In this document: in pieces, positions 1 through 13,941 of the stretch | Position numbering within the stretch: position 1 is the first letter of the stretch | How the letters are laid out: each line of letters begins with the position of its first letter | Source: Tragulus kanchil | Lineage: Eukaryota > Chordata > Mammalia > Artiodactyla > Tragulidae | Length of the DNA: 64,000 nucleotides | Reading direction: 5' to 3' | NCBI GenBank assembly: GCA_022376925.1 | Contig: JAIOJX010000004.1 | Location: forward strand, 5,828,001 to 5,892,000 | Made by a program: the position numbers and the translations under genes | Notes under the pieces: model-generated | The model's input: the letters and a program-made list of their open reading frames with translations, nothing else | What the model was told of the DNA's origin: nothing | Database searches by the model: none

Positions 1-1845
1 AGGGAAGGCAATGATTCATTGACTTTGGAACTTGGATGCAAACAGCATTTTCACTAAAGCCACAAATGCCAAATCCTTTTAATTTGGTTGTGCATTTTCT
101 TGACCTGAATCACTTGCCAGTCCAACCTCTGTGGGCACTAGCTAGTTCGCCATGGAGAATAGGAGACATTTTCCCTGGGGAAGGTGCATTAGAGTGGTGT
201 TAGGTTTCCAGCCTCTCATCGCCCGCCTGCCCTAAGTTAGGGATGCTCCGAAGACCCAGGTGGGCCCCAAGCCTCAGTACAGACTGATTGTCATCTGTGT
301 CTTACCACCTGCCTACCGCTTTGATCCACTAAAGTGCAGAGAAAGAAGTGTAACCCCAGGGTTCTGATCACGGGCCATGGCAGGGAGGGTGCCACCAGCA
401 CCAGTGCCACCGTCTTGACTTGCAGCAGTGCTGACAGGGTGGGCAGAGGCTGCTGGACACAGGCCCGCCTCGTGGACCCCACCTGTCAGCACCGTGGCCT
501 GGAGCAGGCTCCCCCACCCCGCTGTTCACTTCCGTGTCCCTATCCTTTTTGCTCAGAGTACGCTAGCTATCTTGGGATAGTTCTGGCACTTCAGAGATAG
601 AAGGAAAGAGAATTTGTCTAAGTCTCCTATGTGTTAAAGCTAAACGAAGCACCAAAATGGAAAACAAAAAAAGACTTATAAAAATATAATGGGTTCTTCC
701 CCAACCCACCAAGCTTCCCACATTCTTTGTGGTATATGAACTGTCAGAATATAATGAACAGACTTCATAAACATCACAGTCTCTTTCCACCCGTATCCAC
801 GCATCTAAGCAACAGCAGCCTCACTATGGCCCTTTCACCTCATAAAACTCCACTCCATAGAATACATCCATTCCATTCTACAAACCCCACCTTCCCTAAC
901 ATACACCCGGCCACAATTCCAAAGAGACTCTCCAAAAAATAGACATCTGAAAAAGTGCGTTTGTTTATACTCAGTCTATCTGCATATTATTTCTTGAGAT
1001 TATTACTTTTTTTTTTTTTTACCATAAAAAAGGTTGCATATTGGCAATATGATGAGAAAAACCGTGGCAGCCATTTCCGGATGGGGGAGGAAGGTGGAAG
1101 CCCAGAAGCAGGAGGGCTCAGAGAGGGGCCGCCGAGGGAGAGGGCCTCAGCCTGGAGGCCCCTGCGTGCTTCTCTGTCCTCGGGCCTCTGAAACGTCCCA
1201 TCTCTTTAGTCACTCTGGTCTCTCTCCATCTCCCCCATTTCCACCACCTGCGCCTTGGGCCGCACGACCCTCTTGAAGGTGGGATGGCTTTTCTGCGTGA
1301 GTTCACCTGGGCCTGTTTGAAGATAGGCGTTTGGGCGGTGTGATGTGGGACACACCAGAGCAAGCATATGTGTGACTGTTTCTACTCTGGGAAAAACTGT
1401 CCATCACTTCTGTGACTTTTTTAAGCAGTTACTAGGCTGATAGAAACAAATCTTTGTTCTTGTGGTTTTGCATTAATATTAAAGCATGAATATATATCAT
1501 ATATTACATGGCTTCCTTGCTGCTCTGGGGTAGACTGTGTTCTTCCAAACAGGAAAACTGCATGGCCCATGGACTCAAAATTTTGAAAGCGGTTTTCTCC
1601 ACTCCCCCCCGCCCCCGCTCCCTGCCCTTAGTTCCCATGTTAGAAAAGCCCCTCCCTCCCCCCACCCCTATCAAGGTTAAGTAGATAGTGCCACATTCTA
1701 AGAGTCATGCATGGCCGCCCTTGAGATGGCACCCACTGCAGAGAAGGTGAGGGTTGTCAGCGCCCCCCCTCGCTCCTCCTCCAGCCCTCAGATTCCTGGG
1801 CTCCTCCCTCTCGGCCCCCTCCCAGCCTCCCCACGCCCAGACCGG
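1..1845 (-). other. GLRA1: GLRA1 3' UTR and 3' flank
   Basis: This non-coding stretch follows the GLRA1 stop codon on the minus strand. It holds a C-rich tract near 1603-1665, a T run at 1006-1020 and no supported gene. I find no minus-strand AATAAA. The only common variant I see is an ATTAAA at 83-78, about 1.76 kb past the stop, which could be the polyadenylation signal. The UTR end is therefore uncertain and could lie outside the window. Confidence 0.5.
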
Positions 1846-2162
<317 letters not shown>

Positions 2163-3389
2163 ACTTAAAATAAGACAAGGGCCGGGCACCCTCCCTGCAA
2201 GGCACTCCCCTTGGACCAGGCCGTGCCCTTCCGGCGTTCCTGTCCGGCGGCTCTCCCTGCCTCCTGGCTCCTGAAGGCAATGTGGCTGGCTGGGGAGTTA
2301 CGCCTTATAGAGGGGGCGCCGTCGAGTGCTGAAACAGATGCAAACCAGGGGATGGGGGAGCGGCATGGAGCCTGGAGACCTGCTCTTGGGCCTCTGTTGC
2401 TTGCTGGCTTTGTGACCTCGGGCAGGCCATTTCCTTGGGAGGAATCCTTCTGTGACTCTCAGGGTTTGTAATTTTGATTTTTCCTTTAACTGGGGATAAG
2501 ATTCACTTCACACTACTTTAAGATGCTTTCTGACCATCAGAGGTTGTACTGAGCAGATGCTCTGAATGCCGTTTTGTTAGAAACCCAGGGGACAATTTGG
2601 AGAGATCCCCTGCTTTGCCTCTGTTGCTTCCTTGCCCCATTCCCCCACCCCACCCCCCAGTTAATGCCTTCTGTGTGTGTGTGTTGGGGGAGTGGATGGC
2701 CCAGGAGGGAGCAAGGGGTGCAAGCCCGGGGACCACAGCTGCCTCTTACCTCCATGTTCCCGTATCCCCGGCAGGTGTGACCTCAGATTTTTAATCAAGA
2801 TTTTTATATGCACTTTTTCAAACCCTTCATCATTTGGGTCCAACTCAACTTTTACAGACTTCCGCCTCGCCCCCACTCTTGTGTTCTGCACACCTGCCTG
2901 GTTTGTTGCACGTCAGTCACCCCTTCGTGCCTTCCCACCGCCCTGCCTTATGCTCACTACCCAAGCGCCTGCTGCCCTGCCCCGCCTCGCTTCCCTCTTT
3001 CCTCCTCTGGATGGAGGAGACCCTCCCGTCAGCTCATCACGTCCGCCTTTGTGGTCCTTCCTCGTGAGCTCTGAGGTGGTGCTCAGAGTCTCAGCTGAGT
3101 CTCTGACTTCAGTGTGTAGCTCGGGGGCTTTATGGGCTCACACTGCCGACTTGAGAGTTGGCCCAGTGGGGCAGCCACTCTGTCTTCTGCTGGTTCCTGT
3201 GCAGGGCAGTCTAGGGGCCCTGGAGCATGTCCAGCTCTGCCCCTGCCACTCCAGCCTGGGCCTTCATGTGGGCTTGTAATGACCACTAGCCTGGCTTCCC
3301 ACCTGCCTCCCATCTCCCCCCACCCTTTGACCCCTCTGAGTTGTTATGACACAGATCTTATTGGTCATCTTTTTTTAAAAAATTTTTCA

Positions 3390-3495
3390 AAAATATGGAA
3401 TGCTAAACAAATTTGCATGTATTCCTAGCACAGGGTCTGTGCCAATCTTCTCTGTATCATTCCAATTTTAGTATATGTGCTGCCGAAGTGAGCAC
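3390..3495 (-). pseudogene. U6 snRNA retropseudogene
   Basis: Read on the minus strand from 3495, the sequence starts GTGCTCACTTCGGCAGCACA, follows U6 through TACTAAAATTGGAATGATAC and AGAGAAGATTGGCA, and ends TTCCATATTTTT. The 5' half is nearly perfect; the 3' half has many substitutions in the region that pairs with U4/U2. It is flanked by 18-nt direct repeats (TCTTAYTGGTCATCTTTT at 3356-3373 and 3496-3513, one mismatch) and followed by an A/T-rich tail. That indicates L1-mediated retroposition of a U6 transcript. The divergence argues against a functional snRNA, and no PSE or TATA arrangement was seen upstream. Confidence 0.88.
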
Positions 3496-3539
3496 TCTTA
3501 CTGGTCATCTTTTGCCTAGAACTTTTTAATAGGCTGCCA

Positions 3540-4030
3540 CTGACTTGAGGATAATTAAAAGCCTTTCATCGTGACAAGGCCTTAAGTGACCTGGACAGCC
3601 TATCTGTGCCTTCTCCGTCTGGCTTTCTGTGCTCCAGCTGCCCTGTGGTGTTTCCATCTATTGGAAAGTGCCACAGTCCTCCTCTTTGGGCAGGTGCGTG
3701 TCTCTGCTTGGCCTCTTCCTCCCAATCCCATCCCTGCTCCCATCTTCTCTCCCAGAACTTACTGCTACTCGAGACCTTCCCCGAACTCGAGGATGGGCTC
3801 TGTGTTGCTGATGTGTGATGCATAAGCTCCCTCTACCTCTCTCCCTCCATTAACTTTCTTTAAATGTATTATAACATTGTTTTCCTTGATTAACGTCTGT
3901 CTCCTATTAGATCGTAAGTGCCATTTAGGCAAATGCATCTTGTTTACTGCTCCCTCAACACTGGACATATGAATGTATTTCTGAACAGAGGCTCAAAACT
4001 CTGCAAATATTTGTTGACCAAATGTTTATT
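3540..4030 (+). repeat. L2 LINE 3' end
   Basis: The stretch has the layout of the L2 3' region: pyrimidine-rich Leu/Pro-coding remnants, then ATTAGATCGTAAGTGCC, GTTTACTGCTCC and a terminal AATATTTGTTGACCAAATG. It is an old, diverged mammalian repeat. Boundaries are approximate. Confidence 0.5.
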
Positions 4031-5007
4031 TGCATTTCCAGTGGATCCTATCTTCCTTCTTAATTTAAATTTAAATGAGTTGTATTCCTAGCATCGGGAG
4101 GATCTGACACATATGATGAATACTCAAGACATCTGCAAATGAGTGAACTGGTCCCACACTGTTGGTGCAGAAGCGAGGAAAAGGTGGGCTCCAGTGCCTG
4201 GCAGACAAGTATTTGTGTGGGGGGATGGCAGCAGTGGAGGGTTTGTGCCAGCACTGAGGAGAAGAGCTGGGGGACACTGGCTGAGTGCCTGGACCCTGTG
4301 CCTAGAAAGGGGGCTGGGGCTGTCTTTCTTGCTTATCAGTATAAATCGGCTCTTTCTGTAGCGGGATGGTGCTTGAAGACATTTGTTCGCTGGGCCCTAG
4401 TTATTCAAGGGGAGACACAAAGTTAACTTTCTGTATAGTTTTGGGTGAATTATTCTCTGCCTTCCTTATCAGTTAAGAGGGGATGGGATGGAGGTGTGGA
4501 GGCCTCATCTGGTTAGAAGGTGATCCATTTCACGTTGTGTGTACCCAGGAGAAAGAAAATTCCCTAGAAATGACTGGACAAAAGCGTGCTATTCCTATTT
4601 AAGCCAGAAGATGGCAGGCAGCGAGTGCCTAACTTCATCAGAGCTGCGTGGGGGTGCAGCAGGGTAAGTCTGATGGTTCCTGTAGAACCCAGGGAGGTTG
4701 GTAGTGTGCCTGCCCAGTCGGGCTCACAGAGGTTTCCTAATAATCTGACTAATGAGGTTGGCTGGGGAATTTGAGGACCAGACGCTTTCTGCCCAGAAAA
4801 TGAGGTAACATGGGAGGGTGGTGGGAGTTGAGGAGCCCGGCCAAGATCACAGGTTCGGAGAAACACAGGCATGTGGCCACTTCCTCTTCATGCACTGTCT
4901 GGGGCTTAAAACCCCCTCTGCAAGCTTCCTGCTAACTGTGTGTGTGTGTGTTGAGGGGGTTCTATATCCCCGCTTGCACAGGGCTTGCCTACAAGCCGCA
5001 TCCACAG

Positions 5008-7150
5008 GGCCTTCCTCCAAAGGAGGCTCTTCTTTATGGTGAGCTCAATTCTGCATCCTTGTAGTTTCTGACATCTGTGACAAGTTCAAAGCCTAGGGCC
5101 ACAAGGTCACACTAATTCACATGCACATCAGGGACCAGCAGGAGAGACATGATGAAGTGAGCTGGGGCCGTGGACTGCATTCCTTACCTACAGGTGTTTG
5201 CAGTGTGCTCTGTACCATGTGGAGTGCGAATCTGCAGGGACCAGAGCTGTGATGTTTTGAGTGAAGCTGGAAGTGACTTAAATGCTGGCACCTCATTCCA
5301 GATTTTTAAGACACTGCTGGTGAACTTAAAGATATTTCGCCTGGCGAATCTGACCTTCTAGCTACTAGTTTTTGACCTCTGCCTTGGAGTAAATCTCAGT
5401 TCCTATTTAAGAGCTAATAAACACAGGACTATTTTTATCTGCCTCAGGAGGGGGACACTGATGAACAGATAAGTGTCTGGTGGTGTGTGGTCTGTGTTTG
5501 AGATCAGCCACAGGTCTCAGAGGGCCTGTGTGCCTTTGCCATCTGTGCCTCCAAGATCCTGCTGACCTGCCCTCCTCTTTGTCGTCATCTATGCAGGAGG
5601 GGTGGACGGGACACACTCTGAGAGCTCTCCCAGCAGCAACAGGCTGTGAGAGATGAGCAAGGAACCCAGCAAAGGGATATGATCCAATCTGCACAGTGGC
5701 CTGATTCACACTTGATCTGACCAGAGACAAAGCTTTTCTCCTCTAGTGGGTAAAATTGGTAGGCATTTGGCAAGCGTGGAGGCAGCCTGTGCAAGTCCTG
5801 TAGCCACTGACTGTTAGACATCTGCAAGGAGCTCCATTCACATTTTGGTCTGTGTCAGCAATGCCCGCTGGAGCTGTGCAGGGCACCATCTCATGGCCTG
5901 GTACCAGTCAGATATTTTGGACATAGTCTTCCCAAATAAGTGCTTCTGTGATAAATTATTGCCATTCTTTTGCAAAAGCAGAAAGCTGCTGGCCCCTAGC
6001 AGGGTGAGGAAGGAAAATCCAAAGTCAGTGTCAGAGAGAGTTGTGCTTGGTCGGTTACCTTTAGCAGGTTGATGGGGAATGGAAAAAAGGCCTTCCTCCA
6101 AAGGAGGCTCTTCTTTATGGTGAGCTCAATTCTGCATCCTTGTAGTTTCTGACATCTGTGACAAGTTCAAAGCCTAGGGCCACAAGGTCACACTAATTCA
6201 CATGCACATCAGGGACCAGCAGGAGAGACATGATGAAGTGAGCTGGGGCCGTGGACTGCATTCCTTACCTACAGGTGTTTGCAGTGTGCTCTGTACCATG
6301 TGGAGTGCGAATCTGCAGGGACCAGAGCTGTGATGTTTTGAGTGAAGCTGGAAGTGACTTAAATGCTGGCACCTCATTCCAGATTTTTAAGACACTGCTG
6401 GTGAACTTAAAGATATTTCGCCTGGCGAATCTGACCTTCTAGCTACTAGTTTTTGACCTCTGCCTTGGAGTAAATCTCAGTTCCTATTTAAGAGCTAATA
6501 AACACAGGACTATTTTTATCTGCCTCAGGAGGGGGACACTGATGAACAGATAAGTGTCTGGTGGTGTGTGGTCTGTGTTTGAGATCAGCCACAGGTCTCA
6601 GAGGGCCTGTGTGCCTTTGCCATCTGTGCCTCCAAGATCCTGCTGACCTGCCCTCCTCTTTGTCGTCATCTATGCAGGAGGGGTGGACGGGACACACTCT
6701 GAGAGCTCTCCCAGCAGCAACAGGCTGTGAGAGATGAGCAAGGAACCCAGCAAAGGGATATGATCCAATCTGCACAGTGGCCTGATTCACACTTGATCTG
6801 ACCAGAGACAAAGCTTTTCTCCTCTAGTGGGTAAAATTGGTAGGCATTTGGCAAGCGTGGAGGCAGCCTGTGCAAGTCCTGTAGCCACTGACTGTTAGAC
6901 ATCTGCAAGGAGCTCCATTCACATTTTGGTCTGTGTCAGCAATGCCCGCTGGAGCTGTGCAGGGCACCATCTCATGGCCTGGTACCAGTCAGATATTTTG
7001 GACATAGTCTTCCCAAATAAGTGCTTCTGTGATAAATTATTGCCATTCTTTTTGCAGAGAGAAATGCAGAAAGCTGCTGGCCCCTAGCAGGGTGAGGGGG
7101 AAGGGAAAATCCAAAGTCAGTGTCAGAGAGAGTTGTGCTTGGTCGGTTAC
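5008..7150 (+). repeat. Tandem duplication A (period ~1.08 kb)
   Basis: Segment 5008-6058 recurs at 6089-7150, offset 1081. The copies are identical until the last ~100 nt, where small indels appear (around 5965-6030 versus 7045-7110), separated by a ~30-nt non-matching spacer at 6059-6088. No gene lies within. Best explained as two overlapping contig ends placed side by side. Confidence 0.95.
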
Positions 7151-8007
7151 TTGTGTAGCTGGTGTTGAGAGTCAGAGGCTAGGTATCTGATGGGCAGTAA
7201 TGGAAGGACTGAAACTAGGCTCTTTCCAGAAGTCTTGTCTGGCTGGCTGCACTGAAGGCACTTTCCTGTTTCAGTGTAGGCTTCATCCTAACTCCTGTGG
7301 ACATCCTCTGTCCTGGAACATCTGCCCTCTGCCTGCGGTAAACCACTAGAAGTTAATCGAATCAGATTGCTGACGTTTAAGAAACATACTGAGGGAAGTC
7401 TGTGCCTTTGAAATTGTTTTAATCCCTGGTGCTTGTGTGGCAGGAACGTAGCTTAAAGCTAGCGTGGAATCTGATTTCATCGTCACCACAGTCCACTTTA
7501 CAGATGGAGATGCTGGTCCCTCAAAGAGGCCTGGGTAGCTGAAAATTATGTGGCAAAAGAGGGAGAGTCCTTTCTCACAGCACCTGTAGCTGGGTGGACA
7601 GCTGCTTTCAGTAGGTCAGTCTAAGCCAGCTGGGCTAGGTGTGCGGCAGGCGTGTGGTATGGCTGGAACGAGGGTGTTTGAACTCTTGGTTGCCCTCATC
7701 TGCTGGTACAGCTTCCAGGAGGCCTCTCTGATTGCATAGTCTCCTGTTTTGTTTTTTTTTCCCCCATTGGTTTTTTATCCCTTTGTCCATTTGGTCAGCA
7801 AATACCTATTGCATGTTCACTAGGAAAAGGTGATGTGAAGATGAAATGAAAGAAAAAGAAAGGAAACCTCTTGGAGAGAAAAGCAGGTTCTCTGATCACC
7901 AGGAGAAAGGGCCCCTGGGGACGTGCTTATGAACCTGGGTGCAGGGTCACTGGGCTCCCACAGAGTTAACTGAAGTTGGTGGCTTTTCAGAGGCGGTCTG
8001 CTAAGTA

Positions 8008-8141
8008 TTTTTTTTTGCCATGCCACACAGCTTGCAGGATCTTAAACACGTGGGATCTTAGTTCCCTAAGCAGGGATTGAATCCCGAGCCCCCGCAATGA
8101 AAGTGCAGAGTCTTAGCCCCTGGACTTCCAGGCAAGTCTCT
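8008..8141 (-). mobile_element. CHR-2-type tRNA-Glu SINE fragment
   Basis: On the minus strand the element carries the CHR-2 hallmarks: CTGGAAGTCCAGGGGCTAAG, a B-box-like GGGATTCAATCCC and GGGAACTAAGATCCCACGTG. It is truncated at its 3' end. Its first bases recur at 9228 because duplication B starts inside it. Confidence 0.65.
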
Positions 8142-8695
8142 GCCAAGAATTTATTTATTGTTTTTTTTTAAACTGCACCTTTATTAGGGCTCAAACTTTT
8201 CAATTATATAGTAATGTACTATTTTATTGTCATAACCCTAATGACAAGATGAACTTGATATTGTTTGTGTACTTTAAATGCCTACTTTAATATTTAATTT
8301 CAATATATTTCTTTATTCAGCCTCTCATAAGAGGCGAGAAACCACTCCAGGGGAAGACCTTGCTGGATGCCCTCTTTTTGGAGGTAGGAAACAAAGGCCC
8401 GGAATCCAGATATTCTGCTCTAAGATTTCATCTTTGGTGGTGCAAACAGCCTCTGGCATCAGGCCCATGGAAATAGTGCAGCCCACCATGTAGAAAACAC
8501 CGGCAAACATCCCTCAGTCTGCCATGCATTGGGCTGATACCTTATTTCTCTCTTGGTCCCATCAATGTTCACTCTATGAGTTCTGTCTTCAGGTATAACC
8601 TGATAATTAGTGTTATTATGGAAGAGTGACTGCACCAAGACTCAATGAGGGCTTTATTTATAGGACGGGAAGCTAGGACTTTGATCCCTATTTCA

Positions 8696-8947
<252 letters not shown>

Positions 8948-9808
8948 CTAGGGTGGAGGTGGGGGGAACAAGGAAGAGGAGGAGGGAGCAGAGCGACATA
9001 CTGCGTATGGAGGCATGTTGTCTGCTCCTTATGAACTCCCTTCCCTGCCCATCGCCTCTCAACTGGGATGTTAGGGTGGAGTGTAGAGGCACACGGGTGA
9101 GAAATGTATCAGAAGACTGGACAGAATGTGGAGGAGAAGAGAGCCTGGGGCCTGGAAGAGCACTCAGGGAGGGAGGGTTTCAGAATGCGGTATTTCAAGA
9201 CGAACTGAGGATGTAGTGAGGAGAGATTAGCCCTGGACTTCCAGGCAAGTCTCTGCCAAGAATTTATTTATTGTTTTTTTTTAAACTGCACCTTTATTAG
9301 GGCTCAAACTTTTCAATTATATAGTAATGTACTATTTTATTGTCATAACCCTAATGACAAGATGAACTTGATATTGTTTGTGTACTTTAAATGCCTACTT
9401 TAATATTTAATTTCAATATATTTCTTTATTCAGCCTCTCATAAGAGGCGAGAAACCACTCCAGGGGAAGACCTTGCTGGATGCCCTCTTTTTGGAGGTAG
9501 GAAACAAAGGCCCGGAATCCAGATATTCTGCTCTAAGATTTCATCTTTGGTGGTGCAAACAGCCTCTGGCATCAGGCCCATGGAAATAGTGCAGCCCACC
9601 ATGTAGAAAACACCGGCAAACATCCCTCAGTCTGCCATGCATTGGGCTGATACCTTATTTCTCTCTTGGTCCCATCAATGTTCACTCTATGAGTTCTGTC
9701 TTCAGGTATAACCTGATAATTAGTGTTATTATGGAAGAGTGACTGCACCAAGACTCAATGAGGGCTTTATTTATAGGACGGGAAGCTAGGACTTTGATCC
9801 CTATTTCA

Positions 9809-10060
<252 letters not shown>

Positions 10061-10559
10061 CTAGGGTGGAGGTGGGGGGAACAAGGAAGAGGAGGAGGGA
10101 GCAGAGCGACATACTGCGTATGGAGGCATGTTGTCTGCTCCTTATGAACTCCCTTCCCTGCCCATCGCCCTCTCAACTGGGATGTTAGGGTGGAGTGTGT
10201 AGAGGCACACGGGTGAGAAATGTATCAGAAGACTGGACAGAATGTGGAGGAGAAGAGAGCCTGGGGCCTGGAAGAGCACTCAGGGGAGGGGAGGGTTTAA
10301 TGGAGCAGAATGCGGTATTTCGACGAAAGAGGAACAGAATTGATACCTAGTGGTCACAGGATGTCAGTGAGGATGCCAGAACAAGGTCTTTAAAAACTTC
10401 CCCCTACCTCCAAAGCATTGAGGACACTAGAAAAAGTGGGCAGAACTCACTTTTTTTCAGAACTCTGTTAATTAAAGTCTAACCACAATCCTGTGAACAT
10501 TTATTTAGGAAAATCAGTTGAATCATAGTAAGAATAGCAAGCTGTATGGCATTAAATAT

Positions 10560-10985
10560 AACCTAGATTTACTGAGATATAATTCATGTGTCATACACAT
10601 TTAAAGTATACAAATCAACAATTTTATGTATTCACAATTGCATGCAATCATCATAGTCAATTTTAGAACATTTTCAGTGCCTCAAAAAGAAACCTACTAC
10701 CTTTTATCTATCATTCCTTATTCCCTCAATTCTCTTCCTGGACATTTCATATGAACGGAATGATACAATGTGTGGCCTTTCACTTAGCATTAATGTTCTC
10801 AAAATTCATCTATACTGTACTATGTGTCAGTATTTTATTTATTTATGGCCAAATAATATTACACTGTATGGATATAACACATATTGTTGATCCATTCATC
10901 AGTTATGGCCATCTTGGTCATTTTTGGCTATTAGGAATAATGCTGCTGTGAACATCAGCGTGTAAGTTTTTGTGTGGATGTATGT
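10560..10985 (-). mobile_element. L1MA/L1MB-like 3' UTR fragment
   Basis: The minus strand reads as the 3' portion of an old mammalian L1. Plus-strand landmarks are TTTACTGAGATATAATTCATG, AATTTTAGAACATTTTCAG, CTGGACATTTCATATGAACG and TATGGCCAAATAATATTACA. It is non-coding and diverged, and is repeated at 11680-12105 by duplication C. Confidence 0.75.
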
Positions 10986-11679
10986 TTTTATTTCCCTTTG
11001 TGATGTTTTAAGTTGCCCTATTCCAGTCTTCTCATCTGTGCTCTGTGCTGGTGTTGAAAACCAATAGCCTGCGGGCACAATGAACAACTGTCCTAAGAGC
11101 CACTGGATTGGGCAGAAAAGAGCCAGAGCTTCTTTAAAGCTGTGTTCTCAGGGAATTGTTATTTGACCTGTTCCATGGCTCTCTGAAAGAGCCCACTCAC
11201 AAGGCTGTCTTTATTTGACCTGACATGGAGCTGGCCCAACGTGAGCAGCTTTTTCCTTGAGAGCATTTGTTGAAAACCATCACTGGCAAGTGTTGAACAT
11301 TACGTCAGCCTCAGGGAGTCAGTAACAGTTGAGGCAAACACTTGGTTGATCTAAAAGTATAATAGGAAAATGTGGAGGAGAAGAGAGCCTGGGGCCTGGA
11401 AGAGCACTCAGGGAGGGAGGGTTTAATGGAGCAGAATGCGGTATTTCACAAGAGGAACAGAATTGATACCTAGTGGTCACAGGATGTCAGTGAGGATGCC
11501 AGAACAAGGTCTTTAAAAACTTCCCCCTACCTCCAAAGCATTGAGGACACTAGAAAAGTGGGCAGAACTCACTTTTTCAGAACTCTGTTAATTAAAGTCT
11601 AACCACAATCCTGTGAACATTTATTTAGGAAAATCAGTTGAATCATAGTAAGAATAGCAAGCTGTATGGCATTAAATAT

Positions 11680-12105
11680 AACCTAGATTTACTGAGATAT
11701 AATTCATGTGTCATACACATTTAAAGTATACAAATCAACAATTTTATGTATTCACAATTGCATGCAATCATCATAGTCAATTTTAGAACATTTTCAGTGC
11801 CTCAAAAAGAAACCTACTACCTTTTATCTATCATTCCTTATTCCCTCAATTCTCTTCCTGGACATTTCATATGAACGGAATGATACAATGTGTGGCCTTT
11901 CACTTAGCATTAATGTTCTCAAAATTCATCTATACTGTACTATGTGTCAGTATTTTATTTATTTATGGCCAAATAATATTACACTGTATGGATATAACAC
12001 ATATTGTTGATCCATTCATCAGTTATGGCCATCTTGGTCATTTTTGGCTATTAGGAATAATGCTGCTGTGAACATCAGCGTGTAAGTTTTTGTGTGGATG
12101 TATGT
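11680..12105 (-). mobile_element. L1 3' UTR fragment, copy made by duplication C
   Basis: Identical in content to 10560-10985 at offset 1120. It is not an independent insertion. Confidence 0.75.
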
Positions 12106-12739
12106 TTTTATTTCCCTTTGTGATGTTTTAAGTTGCCCTATTCCAGTCTTCTCATCTGTGCTCTGTGCTGGTGTTGAAAACCAATAGCCTGCGGGCACAA
12201 TGAACAACTGTCCTAAGAGCCACTGGATTGGGCAGAAAAGAGCCAGAGCTTCTTTAAAGCTGTGTTCTCAGGGAATTGTTATTTGACCTGTTCCATGGCT
12301 CTCTGAAAGAGCCCACTCACAAGGCTGTCTTTATTTGACCTGACATGGAGCTGGCCCAACGTGAGCAGCTTTTTCCTTGAGAGCATTTGTTGAAAACCAT
12401 CACTGGCAAGTGTTGAACATTACGTCAGCCTCAGGGAGTCAGTAACAGTTGAGGCAAACACTTGGTTGATCTAAAAGTATAATAGGAAAATCTGGGGAAT
12501 GAGCTGTCCATAAAGCTATGATATGTTCCTGGGAACCTATCTGTATTTTTAGGCCTATGTGCATGTCCAGGGAAGACCTGAAAAGGCTCTTAGCACTCAA
12601 CCCTGAATGATAGGAATAAAAGGCTACAGCAAAGTTTTAAACTGCTTGACTGAGTGAGATGCCACATTATATTATGTAAATACATAATTTTCAGCAAAAA
12701 ATTTAAGATATGCAAAGAAATAAAAAAAGTATGGTGAAT

Positions 12740-13073
12740 GCAATGTACTGAATGTTTGTGTCCTCCCAAAAGTCATATGTGGAAATACTAATCCCAATGT
12801 GATGACTGGGAGATGAGGCCATTGGGAAGTAATTAGGTCAGGAGAATGGAGCCCTCACAAATGGGATTAGTGCCTTTTATAGCAAGGGTCCAGAGAGCTA
12901 GCTTGCTCTTTCTGCCTGTGAGGGTACAGTAAGTCAGCAGTTTGTAACTGGAAGAAGACCACCCTGGCACCCTTACCTCAGATTTCCAACCTCCAAAACT
13001 GTGAGACATAAGCTTACATTGTTGCTAAGCCACTGGTCTATAGTACTTTGTTAGAAGCCTGGATTGACTAAAT
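12740..13073 (+). mobile_element. MLT1A-type solo LTR (ERVL-MaLR)
   Basis: The sequence follows the MLT1A LTR: CTGAATGTTTGTGTCCTCCC at the start, CATATGTGGAAATACTAATCC, GTAATTAGGTCAGGAGAATG, GAGCCCTCACAAATGGG and AACTGTGAGACATAAG, ending near TGTTAGAAGCCTGGATTGAC. No internal coding region is attached. It interrupts L1 sequence and is repeated at 13942-14275 by duplication D. Confidence 0.8.
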
Positions 13074-13160
13074 CAAGCCCATACACAGGGAAAAACACAG
13101 TCAAAAGAGGTTGTGCCCAGATATTAAACTTAATACACAAAGGCTTTAAATCAGTTATAT

Positions 13161-13437
13161 ATATGTATATATTTTCAACTTCATGTCATGAGCTCTTATT
13201 TATGTATTTATTATTTTCATCCATCTTTATCCTTTGGCCTGTGTGGGCCTCCCATCATAGTGGCCTCTCTCATTGCAGAGCGCTGGCTCTGGGTGCATGT
13301 GCTCCAGAGTGCTGGCTCATAATTGGACACACCGGTCCAACCGCTGCATGGCACGTGGGATTTTCCTGGGCAGAGATCGAACTGGTGCCCCTTGCACAGC
13401 AAGGTGGACTCTACCCACTGGATCACCGGGGAAGCCC
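13161..13437 (-). mobile_element. Unfamiliar tRNA-Glu SINE, short subfamily (copy 1)
   Basis: The element is read on the minus strand: 5' GGGCTTCCCCGGTGATCCAG, then TTGCTGTGCAAGG, a tRNA B-box region (GTTCGATC), CACGTGCCATGC, a GTCCAATTA-type block and the A-rich tail AATAAATACATAAATAAG. It is flanked by the 14-nt target-site duplication TAAATCAGTTATAT (13147-13160 and 13438-13451) within L1. Repeated at 14363-14639 by duplication D. Confidence 0.85.
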
Positions 13438-13941
13438 TAAATCAGTTATATTTTTAATATGTTCAAAGAATTAAAAGAAACCTTGGCTACACAGCTAAAG
13501 AAAAGCATGAGAACAAAATCTTCCTAAGTAGAGTATGAGAAGCTACAAAAAAGAGCCAAATAGAAACAGTCGGGGTCCTTGAGAGCATTTGTTGAAAACC
13601 ATCACTGGCAAGTGTTGAACATTACGTCAGCCTCAGGGAGTCAGTAACAGTTGAGGCAAACACTTGGTTGATCTAAAAGTATAATAGGAAAATCTGGGGA
13701 ATGAGCTGTCCATAAAGCTATGATATGTTCCTGGGAACCTATCTGTATTTTTAGGCCTATGTGCATGTCCAGGGAAGACCTGAAAAGGCTCTTAGCACTC
13801 AACCCTGAATGATAGGAATAAAAGGCTACAGCAAAGTTTTAAACTGCTTGACTGAGTGAGATGCCACATTATATTATGTAAATACATAATTTTCAGCAAA
13901 AAATTTAAGATATGCAAAGAAATAAAAAAAGTATGGTGAAT

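Larger units (their letters stand above)
10241..12491 (+). repeat. Tandem duplication C (period ~1.12 kb)
   Basis: Segment 10241-11368 recurs at 11369-12491, offset 1128 falling to 1120. Differences are short homopolymer and indel changes near the start. The first ~80 nt also occur at about 9129, so this piece is present three times through chaining with duplication B. Confidence 0.95.
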
